From Mucisphaera sp965279675 (GTDB taxonomy: Bacteria; Planctomycetota; Phycisphaerae; Phycisphaerales; Phycisphaeraceae): a stretch of 64,000 bases of DNA. This document shows, one piece after another, positions 32,043-41,740 of the stretch (position 1 is the stretch's first letter; the number at the start of each line of letters is the position of its first letter). Below the pieces are notes generated by a model. It did not search any database. It was not told the origin of the DNA and saw nothing but the letters and a program-made list of their open reading frames with translations. The position numbers were made by a program, and so were the translations under genes. The DNA lies in contig NZ_CBDIIJ010000002.1 in the NCBI RefSeq assembly GCF_965279675.1, forward strand, positions 2,976,001-3,040,000, read 5' to 3'.

Positions 32043-32299
32043 TTGCTAGCCTTTTTGAATGGGTATGGGGTAAAACAGGATGGATACTGGTTGACGTTAC
32101 GCAAGCGTGTTAGCGAGTCAACACCTCGCGGGTACAGATTAAGAATGATTCAAGACAAGCACCAGTGGGTGGGGGCGGCCGGTTCAGGTTGATTGTTCAG
32201 GCGTCATGTTGCGGTTGCTTGTGTTCTGAAGCGAACGTCATTCATGTGCTTTCACGGCTGAGTTGGTCGGTCCTGTCTGCGGGTCCTGCGCTTCGTTCT

Positions 32300-34315
32300 T
32301 CAGAGCGGAGAGGTGTCTGTGGCGAGGTCGAGCCAGGCTCTCTCTTCGGGGGTCAGATTGATGTTGAGGGCGGGCAGGGTGGTGTCAAGTTCGGTGAGAT
32401 TACGGGGGCCGACGAGGGCGAAGCTGGGGAAGGGTTGGCTGAGGACGTAGGCGGCGGCGATGTTGACGGCGGTGACGCCGTGGTGCCTGGCGAGTTTGAG
32501 AGCGCGTTCTCGTCGCTGCTGGTTCTCGGTGTTGTCGAAGCAATCGTCGGTGGTGTCGATGCCGAGGTCGGTTTTTTCATCGGCGCGGGCGAAGTAGCCG
32601 CGGGCCTGGCTGGACCAGGCGAGGAGTGCGGTCTGGGTTTTTTCGAGATAGGCACGGGATTCGGGATCGGAGGCGCTGACGCAGCCTTCCCAGACGGGTT
32701 TGAGCATGCGGGCGAGGGAGAGATTGTTGCTGAGGACGGACATTTGCTGGCGGTTGTTGGCGGCGGCGTATTCCTGGGCGGCCTGGAAGCGTTGGATGGA
32801 CCAGTTGCTGCCGCCGAAGGTTTTGACGCGGCCTTCTTGGCGGAGTTCGTCGAGGACATCGACGAGTTCGCCGACGGGGAGGTCGGGGTTGTCGCGGTGG
32901 AGGATGTAGACATCGACCTGATCGAGGCCGAGTCGATCGAGGGATTCGTTGAACTGCTTGCGGATGGCTTCGGGGTGACAGTCGGGCGTGATGCCGCCTT
33001 TGCTGATGATGACGCAGTCGTCGCGGACGCCTCGGGAGCGGAGCCAGTGGCCGAGTAGTTTTTCCTGGCGGCCGCCACCATAGATCCATGCGGTGTCGAA
33101 GGTGTTGCCGCCGGCCTGGAAGAAGGCGTCGAACATGACGGCGGCGTGGGCGAAGTCCTGCTGGTTGTCGCAGCCCATGATGAGTCGAGAGACGGGTCGG
33201 TCGAGGTGTGGGATGTCGCCATAGGTCATGGCGGGTTGGGTGGGTTTGGTCAGCTTTTCGGCATTGAGCGGAAGGGGAAAGCCCTCGGGGGTAGAACTCG
33301 GGTAGCTAATGCCGACCTGCTTGAGCCAGCGGTCGAGGGTGTTGGCCTGGCCGATGGAATCGGCCCAGGTCATGGCGGGAGCTGGCGCCTCGGACTGACC
33401 GGCACGGATTGCCTGGCAGGCAACCTCGATTTCGTAGGCGAACATGGGCTTGTCGGCCTTGACCTCGATGGTTTGGGTTTGGTCGTTGGCGTGGATGAGG
33501 AAGGAGCAGGTTCCGCTTTCGAAGGCGGGGTGCCAGCTCATGCCGGGGATTTCGATCCAGCCGTCCTCGCCATGGACGCGGATCCAGATCTGTTTCACGT
33601 CGATGGAGGTTGAGACGGTTGCGAGGACGTTACCTTCGAACCTGAGGATGGCTGAGGCGCCGCGATCGACGCCGGTTGTGGTATCCGGATAGCCGGAGGC
33701 CTTGACTTCGAGCGGGTCGGCGAAGGTCTGGCCGTTGGCGAGTCCTGCGATTTTTCGGGCGAAGGCGACGGGGTAGCAGCCGACGTCGAGGATGGCGCCG
33801 CCGCCCAGAGCGGGATCGAGGATGCGGGAGGTTGGGTCGTGGTCGCCACCGAAGCCGAATGCGGCGTCGATGAGTCGGACTTTGCCGATGGTGCCATCGG
33901 TGATGGTGTCGAAGAGTTTTTTGAAGAGCGGGTGGACGCGGTCCTTGAAGGCTTCCATGAAAAAGACGTTGTGTTGGCGGGCGGCACGGACCATCGCCTG
34001 GACCTGCCAGATATTCATCCCGGCGGGTTTTTCACAGAGGACGTGCTTGCCGGCCTGCATGGCGCGGATGGCCCAGGTGGCGTGAGCGGGGTGCGGCGTG
34101 GCGATGTAGATGACGTGGACATTGGGGTCTGCGATGAGTTCATCGGCATCGGTGTAGAAGGTATCAATGCCGTATTCGCTGGCGAAGGCCTGGGCTTTCT
34201 CGGTGCTTCGGCGGGTGATGGCGACCACGGAAGCGTCTGCGACCTCTGCGATTCCACGTATGAAGGGGTGTGCGATGTTGCCGGCCCCGATGATGCCCCA
34301 GTTGATGTGTTTCAT
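32300..34315 (-). CDS. Fusion: Gfo/Idh/MocA oxidoreductase + aldo/keto reductase
   Basis: 671 residues made of two NAD(P)-dependent sugar-oxidoreductase domains in one frame. Residues 1-340: Gfo/Idh/MocA fold with Rossmann motif WGIIGAGNIA, EKPAGMN (catalytic Lys) and GAILDVGCYPVAFARK, typical of trans-dihydrodiol dehydrogenase-like members. Residues 355-671: aldo/keto reductase barrel with FDTAWIYGG (Asp, Tyr), IISKGGI (Lys), DVYILHRDN (His) and an adapted cofactor end (FALVGPRNLTELD). Each is near normal length, so neither is truncated. Two steps of sugar or uronate oxidation/reduction could be coupled on one chain. It begins the leftward carbohydrate block; the next gene (34395-35690) is a glucuronate isomerase-like protein 79 bp upstream. 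Confidence 0.88.
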   Translation of the reverse strand: MKHINWGIIGAGNIAHPFIRGIAEVADASVVAITRRSTEKAQAFASEYGIDTFYTDADELIADPNVHVIYIATPHPAHATWAIRAMQAGKHVLCEKPAGMNIWQVQAMVRAARQHNVFFMEAFKDRVHPLFKKLFDTITDGTIGKVRLIDAAFGFGGDHDPTSRILDPALGGGAILDVGCYPVAFARKIAGLANGQTFADPLEVKASGYPDTTTGVDRGASAILRFEGNVLATVSTSIDVKQIWIRVHGEDGWIEIPGMSWHPAFESGTCSFLIHANDQTQTIEVKADKPMFAYEIEVACQAIRAGQSEAPAPAMTWADSIGQANTLDRWLKQVGISYPSSTPEGFPLPLNAEKLTKPTQPAMTYGDIPHLDRPVSRLIMGCDNQQDFAHAAVMFDAFFQAGGNTFDTAWIYGGGRQEKLLGHWLRSRGVRDDCVIISKGGITPDCHPEAIRKQFNESLDRLGLDQVDVYILHRDNPDLPVGELVDVLDELRQEGRVKTFGGSNWSIQRFQAAQEYAAANNRQQMSVLSNNLSLARMLKPVWEGCVSASDPESRAYLEKTQTALLAWSSQARGYFARADEKTDLGIDTTDDCFDNTENQQRRERALKLARHHGVTAVNIAAAYVLSQPFPSFALVGPRNLTELDTTLPALNINLTPEERAWLDLATDTSPL

Positions 34316-34394
34316 GGCGGCGAGTGTAGAGAATCGAGCCGGCTGCTGCCGCCCTGTCTGGGGGGCTTAGGGTGAGTCCTGATGTGGCAGGTAT

Positions 34395-35690
34395 TCAGTG
34401 CTGAGCCAGGGTTTGGAGGAAGTTTCCGCTGAGTAGTCGGCGGGCTTCGGCATGGATCATTTCGTCGGTGATCTGGTAGCCGGTGTGCTCGATGGCCTGA
34501 AGTTGTTTGGTGAGGGCCTCGGCGATGAGGGTGCGGCTGTGGGACCACTTGTAGATGAGCTGATCGAGTACGCGGGCGTCGCTGTGCTGGGGGATGAAGG
34601 TGGTGCCCAGCAGTTCGAGTCGCTGGGTGGTGATCTCGGTGATGATGGAGGGATTATTGAGGAACCACCAGCAGCCGAAGGGAGTGAGTTTGCCGATTTT
34701 TCGGGCGGTGACACAGAGTTCGTGCTGGCTTTCACGGCTGAGCAGGGTCGCGAGGAAACGGTTCTGAGGATTGTCTGCACAGAGATTGGCGATGGCGAGG
34801 GCGTTGGCTTTGCCGAGGGTGTCGCCAGCGGAGTGGAGAGAGGGATTGATCTGGCGGATGGTTCCGATCATCATAGCAAAGGGCAGGTCGTGTTCGCGGC
34901 AGAGGGGCAGGACGGCCTTGTCCAGCATGCGTCTGGTGACGGCGCTGGGGTCGTCGTAGGTAAAGGTGGGCGGGAGGCTGGCGGCGAGGTAGATGGGCCT
35001 GATGCGTTGGATCCAGTCACTGAGGAAGCGTCTGGCTTCGTTGAGGCTGGTTTCGGGGAGCGAGGGGTCGAAGTTGTAGCCGAGGGGATTCAGGGTTTCG
35101 GCGGCGAGGTCCGGGCGGGTGAGGAGCTCATCGATGCGGAGGACCGGTGAGAATCTCGGATCGTCGGCGACGGATGGGTTGTCCAGCCATCGCTGGCGCT
35201 CGTTGGGGTCGAAGGGGTTGTTGGTCATCGTGATGCTTTTGACGTTTGCTTTTTGCATCACGAGGTCAGTGTAGTCGTTGGGTGACTGCTCGGCGAACCA
35301 CTGGCGGTGCTTGTTGAGGTCTTGCTCGTTGGGATCGAGTCCGAGGCTGGCGAGCGTGGTGAGGACGCCTCGGCAGGCCTCGCTGACGGGTAGTCGGTCG
35401 GTGAAGAGGTGTTTCCAGATGTGGTCGGCCTGCTGGGCGATGGTCATGGACCAGAAGGCGTCGTAAGAAAGGATGGTGGCGGGGACAACGCGGAATACCT
35501 CGGCGATGAGGTAGTGATAGGTCAGGAGTGCGTCGATGCCCCAGAGCATGAGGCCGTTGGGATCGGGCGTGTCTGCTTTGCCCGTGAAGGGTGTGCCGAA
35601 GGCTGGCGGGTAGAGATGGGTGTGCATATCGACGACGGGTTCGTCGGCGATGACCCGGTGGATACGGCTGCGGAGGCTGCTGTCAGTCAT
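34395..35690 (-). CDS. Glucuronate isomerase-like protein (UxaC family, amidohydrolase superfamily)
   Basis: 431 residues, slightly shorter than UxaC (about 470). VVDMHTHLYPP gives the HxH metal ligands of the amidohydrolase barrel. Further UxaC-like blocks: SYDAFWSM region, MMIGTIRQINPSL, and the C-terminal GCWWFLNNPSIITEITTQRLELLG...DARVLDQLIYKWSHSRTLIAEAL. UxaC converts D-glucuronate or galacturonate to fructuronate or tagaturonate. With the mannonate-dehydratase-type enzyme at 56547 and Gfo/Idh reductases, a glucuronate-to-KDG route is possible. It is more diverged than a housekeeping UxaC, so substrate may differ. Cytoplasmic. Confidence 0.75.
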   Translation of the reverse strand: MTDSSLRSRIHRVIADEPVVDMHTHLYPPAFGTPFTGKADTPDPNGLMLWGIDALLTYHYLIAEVFRVVPATILSYDAFWSMTIAQQADHIWKHLFTDRLPVSEACRGVLTTLASLGLDPNEQDLNKHRQWFAEQSPNDYTDLVMQKANVKSITMTNNPFDPNERQRWLDNPSVADDPRFSPVLRIDELLTRPDLAAETLNPLGYNFDPSLPETSLNEARRFLSDWIQRIRPIYLAASLPPTFTYDDPSAVTRRMLDKAVLPLCREHDLPFAMMIGTIRQINPSLHSAGDTLGKANALAIANLCADNPQNRFLATLLSRESQHELCVTARKIGKLTPFGCWWFLNNPSIITEITTQRLELLGTTFIPQHSDARVLDQLIYKWSHSRTLIAEALTKQLQAIEHTGYQITDEMIHAEARRLLSGNFLQTLAQH

Positions 35691-35792
35691 GCGGGCATGT
35701 TATCTGAGGGTGCTGTGGGAGCGCGGTGATTGCTCAAGGCTGTCGGGTGTGGCGAGCCATGCCGGCGTGGTGTTCTGCGTGTTATCTGTCGG

Positions 35793-36836
35793 TCAGGGGT
35801 TGATGGCCGGTGGGCCGCCCGGGAAGTCGGCGAAGAAGACATCTCGGAAGCCGGGCGGGTTGTATTCCCAGTGCCAGGGCTCGTGCTGGAACGGATACCA
35901 GCCGTGGCGGTAGCCGTAGAGGTGAAGCCATTTGTGGACGGGCGAGCGCCGCATGTCGACGACTTCCTTCATGGGGCGTGTCGTCAAGCGGAAGGGTTCT
36001 TCGGCATCGGCTCTTGGGAGCACAAAATCGATGGCGAGTCCGAGTGAGTGCGAGGAGAAGCTGGCGACGGCGAAGCTGTTGCCGACTCTGGCGGCGTTCT
36101 GGCGTGCTCTTTCGGGGTCGCGGTGGCCGGAGAGGATGGTGAGGTCGACGCCATCGGCGGCTGCGGCATCGCGCATCTGGAGGTAGGCGTTTTTGGCGTA
36201 TCGGTTGAGTTTCCAATCGCCTTCGCCTGGCACGGGCTCCCACTGATCGAGGATGTATTCCCAGAGTTCCTGGGTCATGGCGTTTCTGACGATCACGGCG
36301 GTCCGGGATCGATTGGCCCTGCGTTCGGGGGTGACGATGTCGAAGGCATCGGTGAGGATGTCGGCGAGTTGCTCATCGGGTCCTTCGGGCCCGCCCGGGT
36401 AGTCGTTTTCCTGCCAGTCGAATTCCTGGAAATGAGCGCTGAGTTCGGGGTTCAGGAGGTCGAGTGCCGAGGTGTTGGGGTCGTGGATGAAGTCGAGTTC
36501 GATGGTCTTGATGAGTTTCTGCCGGGCGTAGGTGGTGTTGCCGAGCAGGAACTGGTCGAAGGCGGCGGCGATATCGGGTTTATCGGCGCGATTGCGCAGC
36601 TGCAGGTAGATGTAATCGGGCGCGAGCTTCGTGATGTCGCGGGATTGATCGGCGAGGTAGCGGATGGCGGCGTCTTCGTTGGTGGGGTGGCTCAGCCCCG
36701 CTGGGATGGTGGCGCTGGTGACTGGGAGTACTGTGGCTGGCTGGTGATCGTTTGATGTGGTCGGCGCTGTTGAGCAGGCGGCAAGCGAGAGTGTGAGACT
36801 GAGAAGGATGCTTCGGCTGGGGAGGCGTATGGGCAT
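35793..36836 (-). CDS. M15-family D,D-carboxypeptidase-like lipoprotein
   Basis: 347 residues with ATG at 36836; this start gives a lipoprotein signal (SILLSLTLSLAACS, lipobox LAAC), whereas the longer frame overlaps the neighbouring gene. The C-terminal third is a VanY/M15 zinc peptidase: SGHRDPERA, FSSHSLGLAIDF (His and Asp ligands, separated as H-x6-D) and EPWHWEY (catalytic Glu and third ligand His). The family trims D-Ala from peptidoglycan stem peptides. The N-terminal 180 residues are an unassigned domain. Predicted outer-envelope location. It sits in the carbohydrate block; a link to alginate use is not evident. Confidence 0.82.
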   Translation of the reverse strand: MPIRLPSRSILLSLTLSLAACSTAPTTSNDHQPATVLPVTSATIPAGLSHPTNEDAAIRYLADQSRDITKLAPDYIYLQLRNRADKPDIAAAFDQFLLGNTTYARQKLIKTIELDFIHDPNTSALDLLNPELSAHFQEFDWQENDYPGGPEGPDEQLADILTDAFDIVTPERRANRSRTAVIVRNAMTQELWEYILDQWEPVPGEGDWKLNRYAKNAYLQMRDAAAADGVDLTILSGHRDPERARQNAARVGNSFAVASFSSHSLGLAIDFVLPRADAEEPFRLTTRPMKEVVDMRRSPVHKWLHLYGYRHGWYPFQHEPWHWEYNPPGFRDVFFADFPGGPPAINP

Positions 36837-36987
36837 GGTGTTCCATTCGGCAAGCAGAAAGGGTCGGAGAGCTGCAGGCATCATCGGTGCTGGGCCTCGG
36901 GCGTCAAGCGTGGTGAGAGGCCATGGCAGGAGGTTGTCGATGAGAATTGGTGAAAATGTGCGTGCTAAAGCAAATCTAGAGTACCCG

Positions 36988-38919
36988 TCAGTTGGCGGAT
37001 AACCAATCACTGCTTCGTAGCACGCATTGCTGGCCCTTGACCTGAATCTTGATGCCTCTCGAGTCTTTATCCAAAACTTCGAAGGGACAGGGTTGTTCTT
37101 TCAGTTCCAGCGACCAGGCGTAGGCGAGGCCGAAACGTCCTTCTACGACATCGGTCTCCAGGTATGGCAGTGCGTGGTCGCTGGCGTAGAGGTGTTGCCG
37201 TTGCGTCGGGGTCTGGATGGCGGCTTTTGTGAAACCCGAGACGTTCTGGATGCGAGTGGCCCATCTATCTGTCGCGGCGATTGCGTTGGTGGCCGATGCG
37301 TTGGCTTGTTTTGGGTCGGCCAGTGCGAAGGCACCGGCACGCAGAACGGTGGGTTGGTAGGCGACACCGGTGTGCAGGGCGATGAACCAGTCTTCCCGCC
37401 ACCAGAGGTGGGTACGAACCGTGGTGTTCATGTCGCCATAGGGATCGCCGAGTTGGTACTGGCAGACGATGCGATCGTGTGTGACTTCGATGGGCAGGGT
37501 GTTCTGGCGGCCGATGCATCGGTCGCTGGTGATGGCACGGGCCAGGAGTCCAGCGTCGGCTGGATCGCCTTCTGGTCCGGCGCAGATCAGTCCGCCGATG
37601 CCGGTGTGGTAGACGAGCTTGCCCCACTTCCAGGTGCCGAGCCGGCTGCCGACGGAGAGTGAGGATGACCCGCCTGCATTGATGAGCATGGTTTCGCCTC
37701 GGCGGTGGCGGACCACCCAGCCGGGTGTGTTGACGAGGGTGGTATCACCTTGCTGATCCGAAGGTGTGCTCGATTCAGAAGCGAGTTTTTCAACGGCTCG
37801 CAGCTCTTCTTCTGCCTGAAAGAAGGGGTGCTCGGGATCGAGGGTGAGCATCAGCAATCCTTTGGCGGCCCAGTAGGGAGATGCGGCGCAGGAGTAGCTG
37901 TCGGCCATGGTCTCGAAGTGGTCGGTCCAGCCGAGCGACAGGCAGCCCTGGGCCTGGCCGATGGGGTGCTTGAGGAAGTAAGCGATGGTCTGTCGGCAGA
38001 GCCGTCTCGCAACACCCAAGGGGACTGTATCTATGCCGTTGCATGCGGCAAGCGGGAATACACCGGACCCGTTGAATCGATAGGTGAGGCTGCGACCGAT
38101 CGGAACGGGTTCGCCGGAGGCGGCATAAAGCTCAAGGTAGTCGGACAGGAACTGTGCGGCGAGGTCGATCCAGCGGCGAGCGCGCTTTGGATCGCGTTTA
38201 CCGAAGTGGTGCGCCCACCAGAGCCCGTAGATGTGGAAGGCATAGGCGTTGTAATGGTCGTAGGACTCGTTGCCGCCATCGATGAACCAGCCGCCGCCGC
38301 GGTGCATGCACTCTAGTTCGTCGAGATGGTGGGTGATCGCGCGGTCGTCGCCGAGCTCTCCGGCACCTTCCTTGATGAGAAATTCGAGTGTGAGTACGTC
38401 GAAGAAGAGGTGGTTGTTTCGATGGCCGCCATGCCCTCGAATCTGGGCGAGAAAAGCGAGCACCTGCTGGCGGCTGGGCTCGTCCATCGTGTCCCAGTCA
38501 CTCTTTCGTGAGATATCGAGGGCCATGGTGAAGATGGCAAACTCGACGGCGTGCTGGTGGTAGTTGGTGAGGGTGCCCCAGTAGGCAGGGCTGTTCGGGT
38601 TGCTGCCGAGAGCCATGGCCTGTTGGGTCCAGGTGATGACTTTTTGGTCGGACTCATCGGAGATGCCCAGGACGCTGCGTCCGTGCAGCCAGAGGCTGAG
38701 CAGCAGGAATGGACGGGCGAAGGCTTCGAGGCGGTCGGCGTCGTCGCCATGGTTGCTGGGGCTGCCTTCGATCGGTAGGGATGACTGGCCTTCGGCCATG
38801 AGCTTGATGAGTGGTTGTACCAATCGATCGGCAAAGTCGAGGAATTGGCGGTAAGCGGCCGGGCCGGTTTCGGTGTGCGAATCGGGATGTTGCATATGGT
38901 CTGATACCGAGTATGTCAT
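36988..38919 (-). CDS. DUF2264-family protein
   Basis: 643 residues. Matches the DUF2264 (PF10022) pattern: DDADRLEAFARPFLLLSLWLHG, WGTLTNYHQHAVEFA, HRNNHLFFDVLTLEFL, SYDHYNAYAFHIYGLWW and RSLTYRFNGSGVFPLAA, an alpha/alpha-toroid first half like that in unsaturated-uronyl hydrolases and heparinases, then a beta-rich half. The family is found in polysaccharide-utilisation loci, and an oligouronide-processing role is a reasonable guess; catalytic residues are not defined. No signal peptide. A second Met (38895) is an alternative start; neither has a strong ribosome binding site. Confidence 0.8.
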   Translation of the reverse strand: MTYSVSDHMQHPDSHTETGPAAYRQFLDFADRLVQPLIKLMAEGQSSLPIEGSPSNHGDDADRLEAFARPFLLLSLWLHGRSVLGISDESDQKVITWTQQAMALGSNPNSPAYWGTLTNYHQHAVEFAIFTMALDISRKSDWDTMDEPSRQQVLAFLAQIRGHGGHRNNHLFFDVLTLEFLIKEGAGELGDDRAITHHLDELECMHRGGGWFIDGGNESYDHYNAYAFHIYGLWWAHHFGKRDPKRARRWIDLAAQFLSDYLELYAASGEPVPIGRSLTYRFNGSGVFPLAACNGIDTVPLGVARRLCRQTIAYFLKHPIGQAQGCLSLGWTDHFETMADSYSCAASPYWAAKGLLMLTLDPEHPFFQAEEELRAVEKLASESSTPSDQQGDTTLVNTPGWVVRHRRGETMLINAGGSSSLSVGSRLGTWKWGKLVYHTGIGGLICAGPEGDPADAGLLARAITSDRCIGRQNTLPIEVTHDRIVCQYQLGDPYGDMNTTVRTHLWWREDWFIALHTGVAYQPTVLRAGAFALADPKQANASATNAIAATDRWATRIQNVSGFTKAAIQTPTQRQHLYASDHALPYLETDVVEGRFGLAYAWSLELKEQPCPFEVLDKDSRGIKIQVKGQQCVLRSSDWLSAN

Positions 38920-38996
38920 TCTGAGCGTGACATAGAACCCAAGTCTTGAAGGACGTCGGGTTCAACAACCTGCTGAGCGGCGTAGCAGAGGAACGA

Positions 38997-41411
38997 TCAA
39001 CGTAAGCGAGCCGTCAAACCAAGAAGCACCAGCAGTGCGGCAGTTGGTTCTGGGACTGAGAAGGACTGGCCGAAGTTAGTGGCGAGCAGGGACAGGTCTA
39101 CGAGGTTCACGGTGCCATCGAGATTGGCATCGCCCAGGGCCCAGCCGCCCAGGCTCTGGAAATTGGAGGCCAGTAACGAGAGATCGATGAGATCGACGGT
39201 GCCGTCGAGGTTGGCGTCGCCCGGTAGGGTACCTGCGAGTTCCAGCATGACGGCGATATCACCGGCATCGAGGCCGAGCGAGCCGTCGAGTTCGTAGACG
39301 GGATCGGTGCTGGCCTCACGAATGGCAAGGCCCAATAGATCGATGTCGGTGTCATCGATCAGGGCGTCGTTATTGAAATCTCCCAAAAGACCTGGAACAA
39401 CGACCAGGTCGAGCCGAGCCCAGTCGACAGCGAGACCGGCACCTACCACGGCGTTTAGGAGACCATCCTGCAGGCCGGCTACGTGAGTCGCTGAGAGCGG
39501 GAAGACCAAGATCTCGCTAGCGGTGCTGCTGAGTGACGCGGGCAGCCCCAGGGCGGTCAGAGGTTGGGCGTGCTCGAGTCGTTCGATTGCGAGGAACGGG
39601 TTGAGTGTGCTGCTGGAGGCTTCACGCAGAGCCACCGTCAGCGTGGCGGCGGCGACGCGTTCATCCGGCGCCAGGTCGAATGCAAAGCTAAAGGGCACGA
39701 GGCCGGTGGCCGCTGTGTCGTCGAAGCTCTGCAGCCCCAGTGACAGGTCCGAGGCAAATGAAGCGACTTCGAGTTCCCAGGTGGCATCGACGTAGGCGGT
39801 GTCGCGGCTGCCTGGGCCGTCGATGACATAGCCGTCGTAATCGCCTTCGTGGTATTCGCGGAAGGAGGCATCCTCGAAGCGGTCCCGATCGTCGACCTGG
39901 GCTTCGTAGAGACTGCGGGTATCGACGTGCGTGCCGTGCTGATCGACGATCCCTGGCGGCTGGGGGCCGAAGCGGTTGTCTGAGCGAACGGCGCCGACGC
40001 TGCCGATGAGCCAGTTCTGCGCGGTTGGCGGGTTCTCGATGATGAAGCCGTTGGCGGTGCTGTTCCAGACAACGCTGTTGCCGGCGGTCCATCCGTGGCC
40101 GGTGCCGAAGTAGCCGCGGTTGCGGATGTTGATCTCGTCGCCATCGATGGTGATGTTGTCGTAGAGACCGCCGGTGCTCCATCGCTGGTGGGGGCCGGTG
40201 TCGTTGAGTGCGTTCACTGCGACACCATCCAGAAAGACATTGGGTCCGGTGTTGGGTGAGTTGCGGATAAAGTCGTGCCTGCCGTTTTCCGAGTACATGT
40301 TGCGGAACAGGGACAGCTGGCTGTTGTTCTGGAAAGCGTAGCGACGGCCACCAGTGACTCGGGAGATGGGATCGAGGTTGGTGGCCCCGTCGACCGTGAT
40401 GTTCTTGGCTCGGGTATCGGCTTCGATCAGGGAGTACCAGAAGTGTTCTGCGGTGATGTCGCGGATGAAGCCGTGCTCGACGCGGTCCATATAGATCAGG
40501 CTGCGTGCATGGTCTTCGTCTTCCGGGTCGTTGGTGTCGTAGTCGGAGATGCCGCGGAGGTTCTCGATGCCGACGTTGCTGAGTCTGCCCGACCAAGTGT
40601 ACTTGTAGACGGTGCCGCCGCCGTATTGGGCATCGAGTGACTGGGTGAGTGGGGCATCGAAGAAGACGCGATCGCCTTCAACGCGGGTGACGATACGGTC
40701 GTGCCGACGATCATAGTTGCCAGCTTCCCATTGCACGATCTCGCCGCCATCCGGACGGGGCGGGATCTGGTCCATTCCAAGGGCTTCGATCCAGTTCTGG
40801 GTGCTGGGACGATGGACGATGACCCGATCGCCGGGTGAGAAACTGGCAGCATCAGCAACGCGGAAACTGGTGGCACCGACGGGCACGTATTTGTCGAGGA
40901 CGACTCGTTCGGAGCCGTTGACGTCGTTCCATGAGCCTCCGCCCTGAACCATGATGATGTCGCGGCTGAGGGTGCCGGTAGCGCGGAGGACTGTTCCGTT
41001 GGTAGCTGACTGGCCGGACCCTCGGAGGACGATGCCGCTGCTGGTGATCCAGACAGAGTTGGCGATCTCGAACTCCCCGGCGGCGAGTTGGACGGCTCCG
41101 CGATAGCCATCGGGTCCAAGGGGTAGTGCGGCGACCTGATCGATGGCGGCCTGGATTCTTGCGGCATCGTCGCCTGGGCCCGGGCCGACGGTCACGACGG
41201 TCACGACGGTCGGGATGGTGGGCAGGGGCTCGCGGCCGTGGCGGTAGCCAACGGCTGAGTAGTCGACGATGCGGTCGCCATTGGGCTGGGTGTGGTAGAG
41301 GAGCCGGCCGTCGGGGCCCGGATAGACCCAGGTGCTCTCGGCGGCCTGGAGGCCACTGGGCAGGCTCAGCAGGCCGGCCGTGAGCGCGATTGAGAGGGCT
41401 GGCTTGATCAA
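38997..41411 (-). CDS. Secreted beta-helix (pectate-lyase-like) protein with dockerin and PEP-CTERM
   Basis: 804 residues: signal peptide ending in LQAAE, right-handed parallel beta-helix domain (about 65-520; GDDAARIQAAIDQVAALP and GAVQLAAGEFEI at the start are typical pectate lyase 3-like openings), a beta-sandwich domain (about 550-680), dockerin-like EF repeats (DFNNDALIDDTDIDLLGL to DANLDGTVNLVDLSLLATNFG) and a VPEPTAALLVLLGLTARLR tail. The helix carries conserved-looking SWNDVNGSERVVLDKYVP and a GHGWTAGNSVVWNS motif seen in the family of secreted beta-helix proteins that act on uronic polymers. Activity on a polyuronide is inference. It is divergent from 41741, sharing the regulatory region 41412-41740. 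Confidence 0.82.
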   Translation of the reverse strand: MIKPALSIALTAGLLSLPSGLQAAESTWVYPGPDGRLLYHTQPNGDRIVDYSAVGYRHGREPLPTIPTVVTVVTVGPGPGDDAARIQAAIDQVAALPLGPDGYRGAVQLAAGEFEIANSVWITSSGIVLRGSGQSATNGTVLRATGTLSRDIIMVQGGGSWNDVNGSERVVLDKYVPVGATSFRVADAASFSPGDRVIVHRPSTQNWIEALGMDQIPPRPDGGEIVQWEAGNYDRRHDRIVTRVEGDRVFFDAPLTQSLDAQYGGGTVYKYTWSGRLSNVGIENLRGISDYDTNDPEDEDHARSLIYMDRVEHGFIRDITAEHFWYSLIEADTRAKNITVDGATNLDPISRVTGGRRYAFQNNSQLSLFRNMYSENGRHDFIRNSPNTGPNVFLDGVAVNALNDTGPHQRWSTGGLYDNITIDGDEINIRNRGYFGTGHGWTAGNSVVWNSTANGFIIENPPTAQNWLIGSVGAVRSDNRFGPQPPGIVDQHGTHVDTRSLYEAQVDDRDRFEDASFREYHEGDYDGYVIDGPGSRDTAYVDATWELEVASFASDLSLGLQSFDDTAATGLVPFSFAFDLAPDERVAAATLTVALREASSSTLNPFLAIERLEHAQPLTALGLPASLSSTASEILVFPLSATHVAGLQDGLLNAVVGAGLAVDWARLDLVVVPGLLGDFNNDALIDDTDIDLLGLAIREASTDPVYELDGSLGLDAGDIAVMLELAGTLPGDANLDGTVDLIDLSLLASNFQSLGGWALGDANLDGTVNLVDLSLLATNFGQSFSVPEPTAALLVLLGLTARLR

Positions 41412-41740
41412 CGAGAGATTCCTAAGGGAAGCTTGAGCATTGACGCTCGGAGACTTTGTAACTGTACCGCGTATCTCTTAGCCGCCAAGCCGCCCGGGAA
41501 GTGTTCATTTCAATGTTAATTAATCCGTATGTCTTGACTGCGACCGCTAGCTTGCCTCGTTTTCCTGATTGCGAGTGCGGCGTTGGGAGGAAAGTTTGCC
41601 GCGAGCTGCCACATGCTGGCAGCAAGTGAATTAACATTGAAATTAACAGTGGGCGGGGCCTGCTATTGCGGGCATGCTCGTGTTAGACTCAATGCGATTC
41701 GTCATTTCGTCTCATTCCCGAAGAAGAGGAGAACTGCATC
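41412..41740. promoter_or_regulatory. Divergent regulatory region with three operator-like repeats
   Basis: Lies between the leftward beta-helix gene and the rightward PEP-CTERM gene. ATTTCAATGTTAATT (41507-41521) and its exact reverse complement AATTAACATTGAAAT (41629-41643) form a 15-bp inverted repeat 107 bp apart; a second AATTAACAG follows at 41641. Between them GCTGCCA-CATGC-TGGCAGC (41605-41623) is a 7-bp-arm palindrome. The AATTAACA core also occurs three times beside the LacI-type gene (52021-52267). Confidence 0.6.

Noticed and set aside
32165..33058. 297-residue open frame on the plus strand
   Set aside because: Antisense of the aldo/keto reductase half of the fusion; Gly/Glu/Val-rich shadow frame.
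36837..37010. 58-residue N-terminal extension of the M15 lipoprotein
   Set aside because: It would hide the lipobox signal peptide and overlap the DUF2264 gene end.
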